Shown: positions 1 to 8,721, counted from the stretch's first letter. The stretch: DNA of 53,827 bases from an uncultured Prevotella sp. (GCA_934217675.1 CAKQCV010000013.1:1-53827); one strand, 5' to 3'. Numbers and translations are program-made. The notes: generated from the sequence alone by a model not told the origin.

Positions 1-95
1 CACGCTCTTTGAAGGAGTTCTAAAAAAAAGAATCATAACGTTTATAGATATCTTTTAAATATGTATGTTTGTCTTATTAACAAATGTTATGCGTG

Positions 96-103
96 CAAAG
101 GTA
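96..103 (-). promoter_or_regulatory. Possible -7 promoter element reading out of the window
   Basis: The minus strand reads TACCTTTG, a match to the Bacteroidota -7 consensus TAnnTTTG. A TTTC about 19 bases upstream is a weak -33 element. It would drive a gene to the left of base 1, which cannot be seen here. Confidence 0.3.
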
Positions 104-180
104 CATAAAATATTGCATACAGAAACAGTTGGGGGGAAGAAAACATGTAGAAAATGAAAAAATTTTTTTTTGTATTTTTA

Positions 181-286
181 CCCTCACACCCTCACTCATC
201 CACAGTAACATATTATCTGACAGAAGGTTAAATATGTGAGGGTAAATGTGAGGGATAATGGTTTCACCCTCACACTTACCCTCACA
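181..286. repeat. Direct and inverted CCCTCACA/TGTGAGGG repeats
   Basis: CCCTCACA-type octamers occur at 181-188, 189-196 (last base differs), 267-274 and 279-286. The complement TGTGAGGG occurs at 235-242 and 247-254. The pairs at 235/247 and 267/279 are each spaced exactly 12 bp. The 20-bp blocks 235-254 and 267-286 are inverted copies with one mismatch around a 12-base loop, so the region can form a strong hairpin. Its function is unknown. Confidence 0.8.
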
Positions 287-365
287 CTTGTAAGCGATAC
301 TGCCAACCTTAGTCAATACCAATATTTCTGACGTAACTAAAGCTATCATTTGGCATCGGTATCTC

Positions 366-431
366 TATGCTGCACCAAAAGTACAAGTATGCTGCACCAA
401 AGGTACAAGTATGCTGCACCAAAAGTGCCAC
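366..431. repeat. Three tandem 22-bp repeats
   Basis: Units start at 366, 388 and 410, each beginning TATGCTGCACCAAA. Units 1 and 2 differ at one base, and unit 3 diverges only in its last few bases. On the minus strand each of the first two units contains TACnTTTG, a match to the -7 promoter consensus, directly before GGTGCAGCATA. The array ends 32 bp from the stop codon of the Omp28-like gene. It could be an operator array, tandem promoters or a mobile-element scar. Confidence 0.85.
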
Positions 432-463
432 TACTGTTTACTGATGTTATTGTTTAGGAATAC

Positions 464-2251
464 CTACTTCAATACAACTTTTCTTGATACACCTGCCGAA
501 CGAACAATATAAACACCACCTTGCATTCGATTTGCATTGATACGTTGTCCGTCGAGTGTATAGTATTCCGCTGCGGCATTATCAGCAACAACAGCCTTCA
601 CTCCTGCCGTAATACCGCTCCAAGGAATCTGCACAACATTGGCTACCGAACAGTTGGCGGCATTGTCCGGATCATAGTCCCATATCCATGCCACGATGTT
701 CAGGTTGTCGCGGTTGTAAGTATCGAGTAGCGGCATATCACATGAATATGTATATTCGTTGCCGTTCCACTCAAGTTCTGTTCCCCAAGTAGTGTCAACT
801 ACACGCCCTACATGCTGTTGCACGTATGTGGCATCGGCACCTTCCTGATTCTTCGCTTTGATATTGTCCTCAGTGACCATCACGTTGATACGCGCCGGAT
901 GAGAGGTAAAGTTCTCTTTTGTGCGCTCTCCGTCTACCGCTACATGAAGAAGGTTAGCATTTGAGTCATCAACATGTGCCTTGACATTTAGAGAGACAAA
1001 TGCCGGTTTATTCATAAGAGCTATTACGGCAGCCGTGATTACATCCTTACTCGTAGGGTCGAAAACTACCTTGTCGTTGTAAATCATAGAGCGATTGAAC
1101 ATCATCGCCGGGGCATAAGGGTTATCCTTGTTATAGAACCACAACCATTCCTGGTCGGCAGGAATCGTAAGCCAGTCAGTCATGTATCCGGCATGATGGC
1201 ATATTGCCACTGCCCTACCCTTTATGCGCTCATCGTTGAGAGCCTGATGCAGATAACCAGCAAGACGCGGACAGTTGGTACATTTCTCGGTAGTAAATTC
1301 CTCTATCAGTACATTGCGGGTAAAGTCATGCTTCACTACTTCGAATGTTGCAGTGGCTGTATTGTCAGAAGGGTCAAGATCGTCTCCCTCATCAAGTTTG
1401 AGAAGAGTCATTGTTACCGTCTTGTTTCCCGTCATCTCTGCTGTTATAGCCGGTTGCAAAGTGAAGTTCACGGTGTCAGCCTCATCATACTCCAGTTTTT
1501 TGTTTACATGAACAGCATACGGTTCATCGATACCGTCAACACGGCATTCTGCATCAAAGCCATTTGTCGTTGCTGCACCAAGGTTTTTTACCTTTGCTGT
1601 AATGGCGAGCGTTCCCTTATCAACCACATAGACTTGTTGTGTGGAAAGTGAAACGATGGCAAGGTTATGCTGTGGCAACTTGTCGCCATACACGAATGCT
1701 TCTACGGCAAGGCTGCCCTCAGAGCTGCGGTCTGTCCAGTCAGCATCGGTGCCAAGCTTACAATAGAGTGCCCCATTGTGCGGTTCGCCAACAACAGACA
1801 GTGCCACGCAGTTGCCTTTTTGCAGGAAACTGTAACCGATATAGAGGTCTTGCGAACCGTCAATATCCACCGGTTTGTCAAGTTTCAGCAGATTCCAGCC
1901 TTTTTGGGTTCTCGGATTACTGCCGCTTTTTCCCGACATTGCCCCTGAAGCGAGGTCATTGCCATCAAGCGAAGAACGAACCCAGACTCTGAGTGAGTCT
2001 ACATTAAGACGAGAGGCAAGACCTGCATTTATTGAGTCGATGTGGTTCCCAGCATACAGCGCAAGTTTATTCTTGTTGAGACGTATGGCTCCCGATACCC
2101 ATGTACCCTTTTCCGATGTGGAAAATCCTGTTGTTCCTGAGGTGTTCACCTGTCCGTCCACATAACCAAGGCGCATTCTCTTGGTCTGTGCCGATGCCGC
2201 CACTGTGCCAAGCACCACTGCGACAAAAAACATAAGTATTGTTTTTTTCAT
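464..2251 (-). CDS. Omp28-like secreted protein with thioredoxin-type CxxC and T9SS-like C-terminus
   Basis: The 595-residue product starts with a clear signal peptide (MKKTILMFF...ASAQ). Residues about 25-190 look like a beta-sandwich module, followed by a CARDB/FnIII-like stretch containing the phrase LDPSDNTA. A thioredoxin-like segment has EEFTTEKCTNCP with cysteines at about 324 and 327. This arrangement is typical of Omp28-related proteins of Bacteroidota. The last 50 residues (YYTLDGQRIN...GGVYIVRS...KVVLK) match a T9SS type A sorting domain, so I infer export to the cell surface. A paralogue lies at 25430-27358. Whether the CxxC is redox active cannot be read from sequence. No own promoter is obvious, and a terminator hairpin separates it from the upstream 1086-residue gene. 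Confidence 0.8.
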   Translation of the reverse strand: MKKTILMFFVAVVLGTVAASAQTKRMRLGYVDGQVNTSGTTGFSTSEKGTWVSGAIRLNKNKLALYAGNHIDSINAGLASRLNVDSLRVWVRSSLDGNDLASGAMSGKSGSNPRTQKGWNLLKLDKPVDIDGSQDLYIGYSFLQKGNCVALSVVGEPHNGALYCKLGTDADWTDRSSEGSLAVEAFVYGDKLPQHNLAIVSLSTQQVYVVDKGTLAITAKVKNLGAATTNGFDAECRVDGIDEPYAVHVNKKLEYDEADTVNFTLQPAITAEMTGNKTVTMTLLKLDEGDDLDPSDNTATATFEVVKHDFTRNVLIEEFTTEKCTNCPRLAGYLHQALNDERIKGRAVAICHHAGYMTDWLTIPADQEWLWFYNKDNPYAPAMMFNRSMIYNDKVVFDPTSKDVITAAVIALMNKPAFVSLNVKAHVDDSNANLLHVAVDGERTKENFTSHPARINVMVTEDNIKAKNQEGADATYVQQHVGRVVDTTWGTELEWNGNEYTYSCDMPLLDTYNRDNLNIVAWIWDYDPDNAANCSVANVVQIPWSGITAGVKAVVADNAAAEYYTLDGQRINANRMQGGVYIVRSAGVSRKVVLK

Positions 2252-2282
2252 ATCTTTAATCCTTATTTTCTTTAAGATAAAA

Positions 2283-2326
2283 GCGGATCTCCATAAAGCG
2301 ACAAAGCCACTTTACAGAAGATCCGC
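2283..2326 (-). terminator. Hairpin terminator after the 1086-residue surface protein
   Basis: GCGGATCT (2283-2290) pairs with AGATCCGC (2319-2326). On the minus strand the stem is followed by TTTTATCTT. It lies just downstream of the stop of the 2346-5606 gene and before the start of the Omp28-like gene, which may still receive read-through. Confidence 0.7.
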
Positions 2327-2345
2327 AAAACACTATTTCGATTTA

Positions 2346-5300
2346 TTACCTTACTATAATCTTACGTGTAGAGCCGTCTTTCATCTTTACGATATTCACG
2401 CCCCTCGACAAGTGTTCAGTACGCTGTCCGTCAATGGCATAGCTCTCTTTTATAACGTCTTTGCCATTATTGTCGGTCACAGCATTGATGCCTGTCGGCT
2501 CATATCCGTGGTTATATACAAAAGCATCATCAAGCATCAGCAGATACTGTCCGGAACAGTTATGATGACGAAAAGCCAGATGGATGGTTTTGCCAGCAAA
2601 CTGGTCGAGACTGTACTGTTTGTTTGTCCATGCAATCTTGTTTTCACCCTCAGGCTGCTCGAAGAAACCATCCCACAGCACGGTGCCACTGGTCTGTATG
2701 TCTTTATAGTCGTCAGACTCTGAAACGTATACGGTGTAATACTCCTTACTATTTCTGTAGTCAAGGCTTGCCACCCAGTATGAAAATACAGCTCCATCGG
2801 CAGGTATTGTTATTGCCGGAGATATTGCCCAGTTGTCAGGGGTCAGGTCTACGCCGCCAGAAGATTTAGATGCAGAGCCGAGCAGATTAGAACCGCTATG
2901 GCAATACTTGCTGTATTCCGCCTTGCTCAATCCGCCACCGAAGAGCCAGTAAGCCTGTGTCCATCCAGCTCCGTCGCCATCGGCATCGCCGTATGTCCAA
3001 CCCTCACAGCTGTCTTCAAAGTCACCGTTATACACGATACCTTTGTCGTCAAGTGTCTTGCCTGTGCAATGTACAGTAAAGTCACCGGCATTTGTCTTGA
3101 TTACTACATCACCAGAGAAATCGCCCTTTTCCAAAGGTTGGAAGTAAAGATTTACCACCGCACTCTCACCATAATCGGCAACAGATTTGGAAGCTTCGCC
3201 AGAGAACGGTCCGCTCTTTTCTATAGAGTTCACCGTAAGTTGTGAACTGCCAAGGTTTGTTATTCTGACTGTAGCCATTGACTCGCGTCCCTTCCCGGCA
3301 TAACACGGTTCGAAGTCAACCTTGTCTACATCAATCTTAGCATTGTGCTCTACGAAGTCATTTACAGCAAGCTTAAAGTTCTTTATCATCAGCATACTGT
3401 TACCAACAGTCTTGCTATCACCGTTTCTTACATATTCGAAGCTTATGCTATAGTCGCCAGGTGTACATATCAGACGCTTTGCCCATCCTTCGTTGGAAGC
3501 GAAACGAGCATCCGAGCCAGCATCCCCTGTGGATGGTTCATAGAGAGAGCGTGTAGCATACCCCTTTGGATGGTGGATTTCAATCTGTCCATAATCACCA
3601 TAACTTGAGTTTTCGCCCCATACGTATCCGTCCCATGACATTACTCCAACTTTATTTGACGGAATGGTGAAGTTGAATGTCACAACTGAAGTTGATGCAG
3701 AAATATCAGCATCCTTGCAATTCACGTTATATGCCGAGTCACCGTCTACCACGAACGGATTATTTGCATCATCCTCCACAGTTATCATGTCGTATCCCTC
3801 GGTGATAATCTTACTGAAGTCAGGTTTGCCAAGCACCTTTGCCGTAGCTGTTGCATTGAAGGTTCCGGCACTTGTCTCTATTGTCAAGGTAGCCTTCTTA
3901 TCACCGGCAACGGTTGACTTGAACGATACCGGAATGACGAGTGTCTTCATCGTGCCTACTGGTTCTATCTTCTCTGATGCAGAGAATTCCGGACTGTCGG
4001 ATGTCACCTTTATTACAGACAATTTGTTGCTGCCTTTGTTTACAAGTGTGATATTGTCAGACTTTGTCACCTCGCCTGTTCCTTCGCCGGAAAGGAGAGC
4101 GTATCCCATTTTTGCCTCATCATCTACAATCTCCGCCTCGTCTGCCTTCAGATCCTGTAGGGCAAGGTCAATGTCGTAGAGATATATCATAGTTTTCTTT
4201 GCCGTTTCTGCATCAGCATCGGCATAACAGTCGAGCTGAAATCTCACAGTGTGCTTACCTGGGGCAAACTCCATTGTCTTTGCGATGTCGTCATGTGAAG
4301 AACTGTATGTTCCGGCAGGATTTGACAAATCATCTGTGAAAAATCCCGTCATGTAACTGCCACCAGTAATGTCGCTTCCTCCTTTATACGAGAATTTTCC
4401 AAGTTTTCCTTCCGGCACATCAAACGTTATGTCGAACTTTGACGATGAATTCCTTGCTGTAAGTTCGGCAGATCGTACCACTTTCGTTCCGTCGCTGAGT
4501 GTTGAAAGTTTAAAAGGATTTGCAATGTCGGTACCGAATTCAAAGTCACCGTTTTTAACAACCGATGCAAAGTCTGGTGGAGTGAGAATCTCACCGCTCA
4601 ACTGTACATCAAGAGTATTGTCGTTCACCTCAGTCTCTATAGACGCAAGTCCCTCTGCCTCGCCAGGTGTCTTTGATGAGAAAGTCAACGTAATATTCTT
4701 GGTAGAATGAGCATCAATGGTTCCCGATGTAGAATCTGCCATGAAAGCGCCCTCAGGATCCGAGTCTAGTTCCATTACATAATCGGTTGCATTCGTACTT
4801 GAGTTAACAAGCGTGAGAGTCTTTGTAATAGGCATGTTTGAATAAGTCTGTCCGAACTTTATATCATTGCAGAATGTCATCACAGAGCCTCCAGCATCAG
4901 CCTTTTGTGCTGTGAGATATTTCCAGCACTGGGCATTTGACGAAATACCGTAGTTTTTCGTTCCGCTAGGTGCCCACATATATACACCTGCCACCATTCC
5001 GTCGAGGTAAATACGCTCAAAGTCACCATCCACATGCAGCACAAGATTTTCTACTGGAGTAAATATGCCACTGTCGTCAATCGTTCCGGCAGCAAGAGTT
5101 CCTGTATAATAATTCATTATAGTACCTACCACAGTGGAGTTGGAAAATGTTGTAGATGCCGGAATAGTGATGGTCTTGTCTGTAGCGTTGTATGTTCCCG
5201 TTATAGACTGTTCCTGTATTGGTGCCCATGACGAAGGGTCATAGAGGTTGAAGAAATTGTTCAGCGTTACTTTGTCACCGTCTACAGCCACTTCCATATC

Positions 5301-5606
5301 ATATGTCTTGACATCTCCCCCTGTAGGAGTATATGTCCAGTCGCTGAACACACTCTGACCAGCAGCAAAATACTTCACGGCTGCGGCTTCAGCCCGCCGA
5401 ATGGTTTTATGTTGCACCTTAGATGTGGCAATATTGGCATCACCTGCCGAACGTGCAATTCTACGCAATGCAGACGTTGGTGCTGGATTGGCGAGGTCAT
5501 ACGGATTGAAGGTCTCCGGTATGGCATCGGGGGTACGCATCAATGTCTGCGCTCCAGCGGCAATGGTAAATAGTGCCGTGGAAATCAGTGTAAAACATTT
5601 CTTCAT
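2346..5606 (-). CDS. Large multi-domain surface protein (ASH/choice-of-anchor and cleaved-adhesin-like) with T9SS-like C-terminus
   Basis: The 1086-residue product has a signal peptide (MKKCFTLIS...AAGAQ). Residues about 60-235 form a beta-rich head. Repeated Ig-like segments of the ASH/choice-of-anchor D type follow at about 260-340, 500-600 and 750-840; each has a phrase like TLVNSS, TLVNKGS or RITNLGS. Between them are jelly-roll-like NGDFEF segments. Residues about 880-1045 resemble the cleaved adhesin/choice-of-anchor J fold (WAISPAITIP, LLMLDDAFVYN). The C-terminus (YAIDGQRTEHLSRGVNIV...KIIVR) looks like a T9SS sorting domain. The likely role is surface adhesion or glycan/host protein binding. 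The specific ligand is unknown. A promoter-like TAAATTTG lies 66 bp upstream. Confidence 0.75.
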   Translation of the reverse strand: MKKCFTLISTALFTIAAGAQTLMRTPDAIPETFNPYDLANPAPTSALRRIARSAGDANIATSKVQHKTIRRAEAAAVKYFAAGQSVFSDWTYTPTGGDVKTYDMEVAVDGDKVTLNNFFNLYDPSSWAPIQEQSITGTYNATDKTITIPASTTFSNSTVVGTIMNYYTGTLAAGTIDDSGIFTPVENLVLHVDGDFERIYLDGMVAGVYMWAPSGTKNYGISSNAQCWKYLTAQKADAGGSVMTFCNDIKFGQTYSNMPITKTLTLVNSSTNATDYVMELDSDPEGAFMADSTSGTIDAHSTKNITLTFSSKTPGEAEGLASIETEVNDNTLDVQLSGEILTPPDFASVVKNGDFEFGTDIANPFKLSTLSDGTKVVRSAELTARNSSSKFDITFDVPEGKLGKFSYKGGSDITGGSYMTGFFTDDLSNPAGTYSSSHDDIAKTMEFAPGKHTVRFQLDCYADADAETAKKTMIYLYDIDLALQDLKADEAEIVDDEAKMGYALLSGEGTGEVTKSDNITLVNKGSNKLSVIKVTSDSPEFSASEKIEPVGTMKTLVIPVSFKSTVAGDKKATLTIETSAGTFNATATAKVLGKPDFSKIITEGYDMITVEDDANNPFVVDGDSAYNVNCKDADISASTSVVTFNFTIPSNKVGVMSWDGYVWGENSSYGDYGQIEIHHPKGYATRSLYEPSTGDAGSDARFASNEGWAKRLICTPGDYSISFEYVRNGDSKTVGNSMLMIKNFKLAVNDFVEHNAKIDVDKVDFEPCYAGKGRESMATVRITNLGSSQLTVNSIEKSGPFSGEASKSVADYGESAVVNLYFQPLEKGDFSGDVVIKTNAGDFTVHCTGKTLDDKGIVYNGDFEDSCEGWTYGDADGDGAGWTQAYWLFGGGLSKAEYSKYCHSGSNLLGSASKSSGGVDLTPDNWAISPAITIPADGAVFSYWVASLDYRNSKEYYTVYVSESDDYKDIQTSGTVLWDGFFEQPEGENKIAWTNKQYSLDQFAGKTIHLAFRHHNCSGQYLLMLDDAFVYNHGYEPTGINAVTDNNGKDVIKESYAIDGQRTEHLSRGVNIVKMKDGSTRKIIVR

Positions 5607-5671
5607 AAATTATGCGTAATTAAAAAGTAAGACATTAAATGACATTTACTGTCACTTGTTAAATTTCGCCG

Positions 5672-5679
5672 CAAATTTA
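5672..5679 (-). promoter_or_regulatory. Possible -7 promoter for the 1086-residue surface protein
   Basis: The minus strand reads TAAATTTG, matching TAnnTTTG. The nearest TTTG lies 24 bases upstream, longer than the usual 19-21, so the -33 element is doubtful. The 44-bp palindrome at 5711-5754 would lie about 32-75 bases upstream of this element, a plausible activator-site position. Confidence 0.4.
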
Positions 5680-5710
5680 TTCCTATATTTAGTAATACAT
5701 GTACAAATAA

Positions 5711-5754
5711 TGACATAAAGTGACCGAAATCATGATTTCGACCACTTTATGTCA
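5711..5754. promoter_or_regulatory. 44-bp near-perfect palindrome (operator or terminator)
   Basis: Two abutting 22-base arms, 5711-5732 and 5733-5754, are inverse copies with only two mismatches and no loop. The core CGAAATCATGATTTCG is a perfect 16-bp palindrome. It lies 19 bp after the stop of the AraC-type regulator gene and upstream of the next surface-protein gene. No long T run follows on either strand, so a regulator-binding site is as likely as a terminator. Confidence 0.75.
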
Positions 5755-5773
5755 CTATTTCACATTACTTTGA

Positions 5774-7414
5774 CTATTTTGTATCTTTTCTTATCCTTAT
5801 ATATTCCGAAGGAGTAAGTCCGGTGAAACGTTTAAATGCATGCAAAAATGTGCTGCGCGACTTAAACCCTACACTTTCTGCTATTGCCTCAAGAGTTAGA
5901 GTGAGATAATTTTCCTCATCGTTTATGCGCCGACACGCCTCTTTTATCCTGTATTCATTAAGGAGCATGTTGAAATTATCGCCCGATATCTCGTTGATTA
6001 CCTGCGACACTTTCTTATAGTTAGAACCAACGAGCTGCGCCAGCTGAGCAAGAGTGAAATTCTGCAAGTAAATACTTTGATCTGCGGATAGTGTCTGTTC
6101 AATCTTTTCAAACAGTCTTTGTTTCTCATCGTCGGCAAGATTTGAATTTTTATATTTCCCATCGCTACGAAGCTGTTTGTTTTTTTCTTCAAGGCGGAGC
6201 ACGTCTTGATTCTTGTTGAAGAGTTTCTGATACGAACTTCGGAGTTGCTTGTTCTTGCGGTAAAGGATTACGAGGAATACGCATATCACCAATACTATAA
6301 TCAACAGAACAAGCGAAACAGCAAAGAGCCATTGCTGTCGCTGTCTGTTCTCTGACATAAGGTTGTTAACCTTACGCAAGTCGTCCATAAACGACATTTC
6401 CTTTATGCTTGCCACCTGTTGGTAGCCTATGAGCGTATCTTTTAGGGAGAAATAGCGGTTTCGGTATTCAATCATGGAATCACGATTGCCAAGTATTGTG
6501 TAATAGTCAGAGATATACTGACAGGTTTCAAGGTTTACATCCTTCAGGTCGAACTTAATGCCAAGGGCAAGACACGACTTCAGATTACTTATACCTTCCT
6601 GATAGTCGTGCTGCATGGCGTAGACGCGAGCCTTGTTGAAAAGGGCAAGACACACATATCTAACATGAGAAACATCTTCGGGCATCAATGAAACCTGACG
6701 ATCCAAAAGCCTTAGAGCATTGTCGTAATTTTTCATTCTCAGCTGCTGCAGAGCTTTATAATAAATAGTATTAAAATTGACAAATTCCTCACTATCGGTA
6801 TTTTTCAAGCTGCAGTATATTTTCCACTCTTTTTTCAAATCGTCAAGGCGATCAAGATTCCAAGCCAACGACATGGCATTGCCGAATGCAATGTTTGCAA
6901 GGTTGTGTTTTTTCTCTACCACAGACACCAGGAACGCCTTACGCATATACCACAATGCCTTTGTCATAGTGGTGCGGTCACCACTCTGCTCACCTATAGA
7001 ACTGAATATATGCCCAAAATTAAGATATACCGAAGGGAGTTCGCATCCAATTGCTTCAGAAATTTCTTTTGCATGAAGCAAACATTCGTATGCCTTGGCA
7101 TAGTCATAATAGCGAAAGATGTAAACAAAGGCTTGGTACGTGTAGGCTTTGGCTATTGACAAGCACTCTGCTTTAGGAGCTTTTTTGTCGTAGCGATTTA
7201 CAAGCACCGAAAGGGTCAGCAATGCACTGTCTGGTTTTGCTGGATCATTTGCATAACGCAGTCCTTCGGACAACAACCACGAAGAAGGCTGGTGCTCCAA
7301 GACATGGAACAAAGCCGGTTGTGAACTGGCATGCGACATTATGCTGCAAAATAACATCAGCAGCAATGCCACTAAGAATGCTGCCTTAGGAATCTTCAAA
7401 GCTCTATTTTTCAT
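5774..7414 (-). CDS. Membrane-anchored TPR sensor with AraC-type DNA-binding domain
   Basis: The 546-residue product has an N-terminal signal/anchor segment (residues about 10-30) and an all-alpha TPR-like region at about 35-350. A single membrane span follows at about 363-386 (WLFAVSLVLLIIVLVICVFL), then a short coiled segment. The last 100 residues are an AraC/XylS helix-turn-helix pair (FTLAQLAQLVGSNYKKVSQV and LEAIAESVGFKSRSTF). The layout matches the TPR-TM-AraC regulators of Bacteroidota, in which a periplasmic sensor directly controls a cytoplasmic DNA-binding domain without a kinase. Its start codon lies inside the last codons of the upstream MFS gene (11-bp overlap), implying translational coupling. 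The palindrome after it is a candidate binding site. The ligand is unknown. Confidence 0.85.
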   Translation of the reverse strand: MKNRALKIPKAAFLVALLLMLFCSIMSHASSQPALFHVLEHQPSSWLLSEGLRYANDPAKPDSALLTLSVLVNRYDKKAPKAECLSIAKAYTYQAFVYIFRYYDYAKAYECLLHAKEISEAIGCELPSVYLNFGHIFSSIGEQSGDRTTMTKALWYMRKAFLVSVVEKKHNLANIAFGNAMSLAWNLDRLDDLKKEWKIYCSLKNTDSEEFVNFNTIYYKALQQLRMKNYDNALRLLDRQVSLMPEDVSHVRYVCLALFNKARVYAMQHDYQEGISNLKSCLALGIKFDLKDVNLETCQYISDYYTILGNRDSMIEYRNRYFSLKDTLIGYQQVASIKEMSFMDDLRKVNNLMSENRQRQQWLFAVSLVLLIIVLVICVFLVILYRKNKQLRSSYQKLFNKNQDVLRLEEKNKQLRSDGKYKNSNLADDEKQRLFEKIEQTLSADQSIYLQNFTLAQLAQLVGSNYKKVSQVINEISGDNFNMLLNEYRIKEACRRINDEENYLTLTLEAIAESVGFKSRSTFLHAFKRFTGLTPSEYIRIRKDTK

Positions 7415-8546
7415 ACTTCATAAAGAATACTGCCATCAACACTGCTGCGACAAGTGCCATCGGAGCTCCAACAAGAGCGGCGTACCTGTCGGCAAAACCA
7501 GCAGCAATAGGCAGTCCGCCAAGGAAGGCACCTATAGCATTGCCCATATTGAAAGCCATTTGTATGCAAGCTCCGCCAAGCATCTCGCCACCAGGAGCAT
7601 GGCGAATGATGAGATATTGCTGCGGACCACCCATGGCAAACATTCCAAATACCGCCATTATGGTGAATGCCACAGCAGCCACGGCATTTTGGGCAAAGAA
7701 GAATATTGCTGCCAACGATAATGCAGAAACCAGAAGCATTGCTGCCGAAACTCTTCCTGCCGTGTATCTGTCGCTGAGCTTTCCACCCGTGAGATTGCCG
7801 ACAACCATACCAAAACCTGCAGCAACCATTATCATTGACATGTATTCAGGACGGATGCCACTGTCTGTTGTCAGAATTGGCGTTACATAACTATAGAAAC
7901 AAAACACGCTGCCGTTGCCAAGCAATGTTCCGGCAAGGATGAGCCAAGGGGCACCACTCTTCAAGAAACGGAACTGTCCTTTCATTCCATTGCTTGGCGT
8001 TGGGTCGAGCTGTGGAACCCACTTCCAAATGTAATAAAACACGAGAAGAGAATAGAACATTACAAGTATGAACGGTGCACGCCATGAGATATGTGAACAA
8101 AGAGCCGTGCCGAGCGGAACTCCGAAGAGGTTTGCCACCGTCATTCCCGCCACCATAATAGATACGGCACCTGCTTTATGCCCTTCATCGGCAAGACGCA
8201 CTGCCATGATAGAAGCCACTCCAAAGTAGGCACCATGGGGCAAACCCGACACAAAACGTGCGACAAGGAAAATGCCATAACTCGGAGCCAGTGTAGAGAT
8301 TAATGCTCCGAGAAATACCAGGCTGACAAGGAATAGCAAAATGTTTTTCGGACGGAACCTGCTTGCCACAGCAAGCAATGTTGCCCCGAAAGCTACTCCA
8401 AGGGCATAGGCTGATACAAGGTGACCAGCCTCAGGTATTGTAATATTCAAGTCGGCAGCCACATCCGACAATATTCCCATCATCAGAAACTCCGTCATTC
8501 CCAATGCCAACGTTCCGAAGGCAAGGGCAATCAAACTCTTTTTCAT
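7404..8546 (-). CDS. MFS transporter, DHA1/AraJ-type efflux family
   Basis: The 380-residue protein has about twelve hydrophobic spans. It carries the phrases EFLMMGILSDVAADL at the first helix and ARFVSGLPHGAYFGVASIMAV around helix 4, characteristic of the drug/arabinose-efflux DHA1 group of the major facilitator superfamily. It is expected in the inner membrane, exporting a small molecule by proton antiport. It is the first gene of an operon with the overlapping TPR/AraC regulator, so the regulator may respond to the exported compound or an envelope signal. A divergent promoter region separates it from the M20 deacylase. The substrate cannot be inferred. Confidence 0.85.
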   Translation of the reverse strand: MKKSLIALAFGTLALGMTEFLMMGILSDVAADLNITIPEAGHLVSAYALGVAFGATLLAVASRFRPKNILLFLVSLVFLGALISTLAPSYGIFLVARFVSGLPHGAYFGVASIMAVRLADEGHKAGAVSIMVAGMTVANLFGVPLGTALCSHISWRAPFILVMFYSLLVFYYIWKWVPQLDPTPSNGMKGQFRFLKSGAPWLILAGTLLGNGSVFCFYSYVTPILTTDSGIRPEYMSMIMVAAGFGMVVGNLTGGKLSDRYTAGRVSAAMLLVSALSLAAIFFFAQNAVAAVAFTIMAVFGMFAMGGPQQYLIIRHAPGGEMLGGACIQMAFNMGNAIGAFLGGLPIAAGFADRYAALVGAPMALVAAVLMAVFFMKYEK

Positions 8547-8579
8547 AATTTTTTACTTTAACAATCTTCTTACCGACTG

Positions 8580-8610
8580 CAAATTTACAACAAAGTAGGT
8601 AAACAGGAAA
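8580..8610 (-). promoter_or_regulatory. Promoter of the MFS-regulator operon
   Basis: The minus strand reads TAAATTTG (8580-8587) as -7 element. TTTC (8607-8610), 19 bases upstream, is an imperfect -33. The first MFS codon is 34 bp downstream of the -7 element. Confidence 0.5.
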
Positions 8611-8630
8611 GAAATGACGGCAAAAACCAC

Positions 8631-8638
8631 TAACTTTG
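8631..8638 (+). promoter_or_regulatory. -7 promoter element of the M20 deacylase gene
   Basis: TAACTTTG is a perfect TAnnTTTG match. No clear -33 TTTG precedes it at the usual distance. Transcription from here would begin near 8645, downstream of the more distal ATG at 8614, which favours the ATG at 8722 as translation start. A small hairpin GCACTT/AAGTGC (8638-8652) lies at or near the transcription start. Confidence 0.55.
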
Positions 8639-8721
8639 CACTTAACAAGTGCATTATCACTTACGTTATAAAATCAAGAAGAAATTTATTATTATATTTA
8701 AACCAAAAAGAAGATTATTAT

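Larger units (their letters stand above)
1..463. other. Intergenic region with repeats, no convincing gene
   Basis: This 463-bp stretch lies downstream of the minus-strand Omp28-like gene. It contains a block of TGTGAGGG motifs in both orientations (181-286) and three 22-bp tandem repeats (366-431), listed separately. A 90-codon open frame on the minus strand (77-349) runs through the repeats. Its codons simply read the repeat (KCEGKCEG), so I do not call it a gene. A promoter-like TACCTTTG on the minus strand at 96-103 could serve a gene to the left of the window. Confidence 0.6.

Noticed and set aside
77..349. 90-codon minus-strand frame
   Set aside because: Its central part only translates the TGTGAGGG repeats, and no family or convincing start signal is seen.
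366..431. Short CRISPR-like array
   Set aside because: The units abut directly without unique spacers, and no cas gene is present in the window.
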